DNA of 64,000 bases, taken from Pseudoalteromonas byunsanensis. Lineage in GTDB: Bacteria > Pseudomonadota > Gammaproteobacteria > Enterobacterales > Alteromonadaceae. Each line of letters opens with the position of its first letter. The first letter of the stretch is position 1. The stretch covers positions 164,251-228,250 of the forward strand of contig NZ_MNAN01000032.1 of the NCBI RefSeq assembly GCF_001854475.1, written 5' to 3'. The notes under the pieces were generated by a model. That model saw only the letters and a list, made by a program, of their open reading frames with translations, made no database searches and was not told the DNA's origin. Of the stretch, positions 62,914-64,000 are shown piece by piece. The position numbers and the translations under genes are program-made.

Positions 62914-64000
62914 TTGGTCAAATTAATAGCAGTACTCATCCGTTGGTTTAAGAAAAACGATGGTGTTTCTCAAGGTGTCACGGGTAATGACAATTCGTCG
63001 GTTCAAGTTGGCGGCAATGTCTATGGTGATATCATTCTGGGCGACCCGAAAGCGAAAGCCGCAATTGACGCATTAACAAAACAACTAGAAAGCCAGCAAT
63101 TAGAGCTGGATATAAAAAACCAGCTTGTGCAATCCCACACCGAAATTATTGCCAGCCTCGTGGCCGCTAAAAATAATCATACCTTAACGGAGCTTGAAGT
63201 AGATAACGGGCTGCAAGCCATTATTGACAGTGGCAATGTAGAACGTGCAGAAGCGCTACTGGATAAACAAATTAACCAGAGTGAACCGTCGATTTTATTA
63301 GCGGCAAAATGTCACTACCAAAAAGGCACGTTAGCGTATTTACATAACACCCAGCGCGCTCTTACTCACACCTTGCGCGCCACACAGCTTAACCCCGACT
63401 ACATGGAAGCCTGGAATCAACTGGGTCATCTTTATAAAAGAATAGGTCAATTAGATAAGGCCATAGAGGCTTATACTCACATAAAAGACCTTGCTCAAGG
63501 TAATAACGATAACCTCTGGATTGCTATATCAATGGGCAATATGGGCATTGTATATCGGACACGCGGTGAGCTGGATACCGCCCTTAAGATGCACCAACAC
63601 AGCCTGTCACTCAATGAAGCGCTGGGCCGCAAAGAAGGCATGGCCAACCAATACGGCAATATGGGCCTTATCTATCAGACACGAGGTGAGCTTGATACCG
63701 CCCTTGACATGTACCAACAAAGCTTAGCACTGAGTGAAGCGCTGGGCCGCAAGGAAGGTATGGCCAACCAATACGGCAATATGGGCCTTGTCTATGGAGC
63801 ACGCGGTGAGCTGGATACTGCCCTTGAGATGTTTCAGCACAGCCTGTCACTCAATGAAGCGCTGGGCCGCAAAGAAGGCATGGCCAACCAATACGGCAAT
63901 ATAGGTAATGTGTATCGAGTACGCGGTGAGCTGGATGCCGCCCTTAAGATGCACCAACACAGCCTGTCACTCAATGAAGCGCTGGGCCGCAAAGAAGGCA
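62914..64000 (+). CDS. TPR-repeat protein with NVYGDIIL-type N-terminus, C-terminus cut by window edge
   Basis: The open frame starts at TTG 62914, after AGGGATA; the only upstream in-frame stop is TAA 62872 and no ATG lies before the repeats, so TTG is the best start. Residues 17-43 read DGVSQGVTGNDNSSVQVGGN and VYGDIILGD, like nucleotide-hydrolase-linked or effector-associated short segments. Residues 50-90 are a helical Gln/Lys-rich region. TPR-like helices begin near residue 165, and from residue 210 (63541) 40-residue repeats with NMGLVYGARGELDTALEMF follow until the window edge. The family and role are unclear; TPR repeats usually bind proteins. Confidence 0.7.
   Translation, partial: MVKLIAVLIRWFKKNDGVSQGVTGNDNSSVQVGGNVYGDIILGDPKAKAAIDALTKQLESQQLELDIKNQLVQSHTEIIASLVAAKNNHTLTELEVDNGLQAIIDSGNVERAEALLDKQINQSEPSILLAAKCHYQKGTLAYLHNTQRALTHTLRATQLNPDYMEAWNQLGHLYKRIGQLDKAIEAYTHIKDLAQGNNDNLWIAISMGNMGIVYRTRGELDTALKMHQHSLSLNEALGRKEGMANQYGNMGLIYQTRGELDTALDMYQQSLALSEALGRKEGMANQYGNMGLVYGARGELDTALEMFQHSLSLNEALGRKEGMANQYGNIGNVYRVRGELDAALKMHQHSLSLNEALGRKEG
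63541..64000 (+). repeat. 120-bp tandem repeat array inside the TPR gene
   Basis: Units begin at 63541, 63661, 63781 and 63901, with the last cut by the window edge. Bases 63601-63660 and 63841-63900 are identical, and 63961-64000 repeat the same text. Such near-identity between units points to recent duplication or gene conversion. Confidence 0.95.

Noticed and set aside
63541..64000. 120-bp repeats as a CRISPR array or mobile element
   Set aside because: The units are contiguous and in frame, and translate as TPR repeats.

Overview
The window looks like chromosome of a marine gammaproteobacterium of the order Alteromonadales, most likely Pseudoalteromonas or a close relative. The support is moderate-to-low GC by eye, gammaproteobacterial housekeeping clusters in their classical order (rpoE-rseABC/lepA/lepB/rnc/era/recO/pdxJ; purF/cvpA/dedD/folC/accD/truA; rpsP/rimM/trmD/rplS beside tyrA and pheA; cysS/ppiB/lpxH; nadB/ygfX/sdhE/ygfZ) and protein sequences that recall E. 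coli and Shewanella homologues. This is read from sequence alone; no database search was run.

Layout. 1-5.2 kb: a cut-off YjiH-type membrane protein, bamC, then gcvR-bcp and an unrecognised lipoprotein. 5.2-6.7 kb: divergent queE and queC for queuosine precursor synthesis. 6.9-10.2 kb: a two-gene unit with a large PEBP-YHYH lipoprotein. 10.4-19.7 kb: a long minus-strand block from a GLYK-like kinase through pdxJ, recO, era, rnc, lepB, lepA and rseCBA to rpoE, with a clear sigma-E promoter in front of rpoE. 20-28.9 kb: nadB, the SdhE/YgfX pair, ygfZ, slyD, small envelope proteins, a DNA-mimic protein, a crotonase, an LrgAB pair and an MscS channel. 29-33.7 kb: a second MscS, cysS, ppiB, lpxH, miaE.

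34.2-42.7 kb is the accessory part. A Yip1-type membrane protein is followed by two secreted helical proteins (458 and 795 aa). The first resembles the A subunit of alpha-xenorhabdolysin-type pore-forming toxins; the second is an unusually large, unrecognised partner. Their promoter carries a 16-bp perfect palindrome. Converging on them is a three-gene signalling unit: a solute-binding-protein sensor with a degenerate C-terminal GGDEF-like domain, a HisKA_3 histidine kinase and a NarL/FixJ response regulator. I consider this putative toxin plus sensor locus the best candidate for an undescribed system.

43-56.8 kb: purF to truA, a GGDEF-EAL protein, pheA with a complete Phe attenuator and an 18-residue leader peptide missed by ordinary gene calling, tyrA with a TyrR-like box, and the rpsP operon. 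57-62.7 kb: a heme-iron island (TonB-dependent receptor, hmuTUV, hugZ) around a Fur-like box. The window ends inside a TPR gene built from nearly identical 120-bp repeats.
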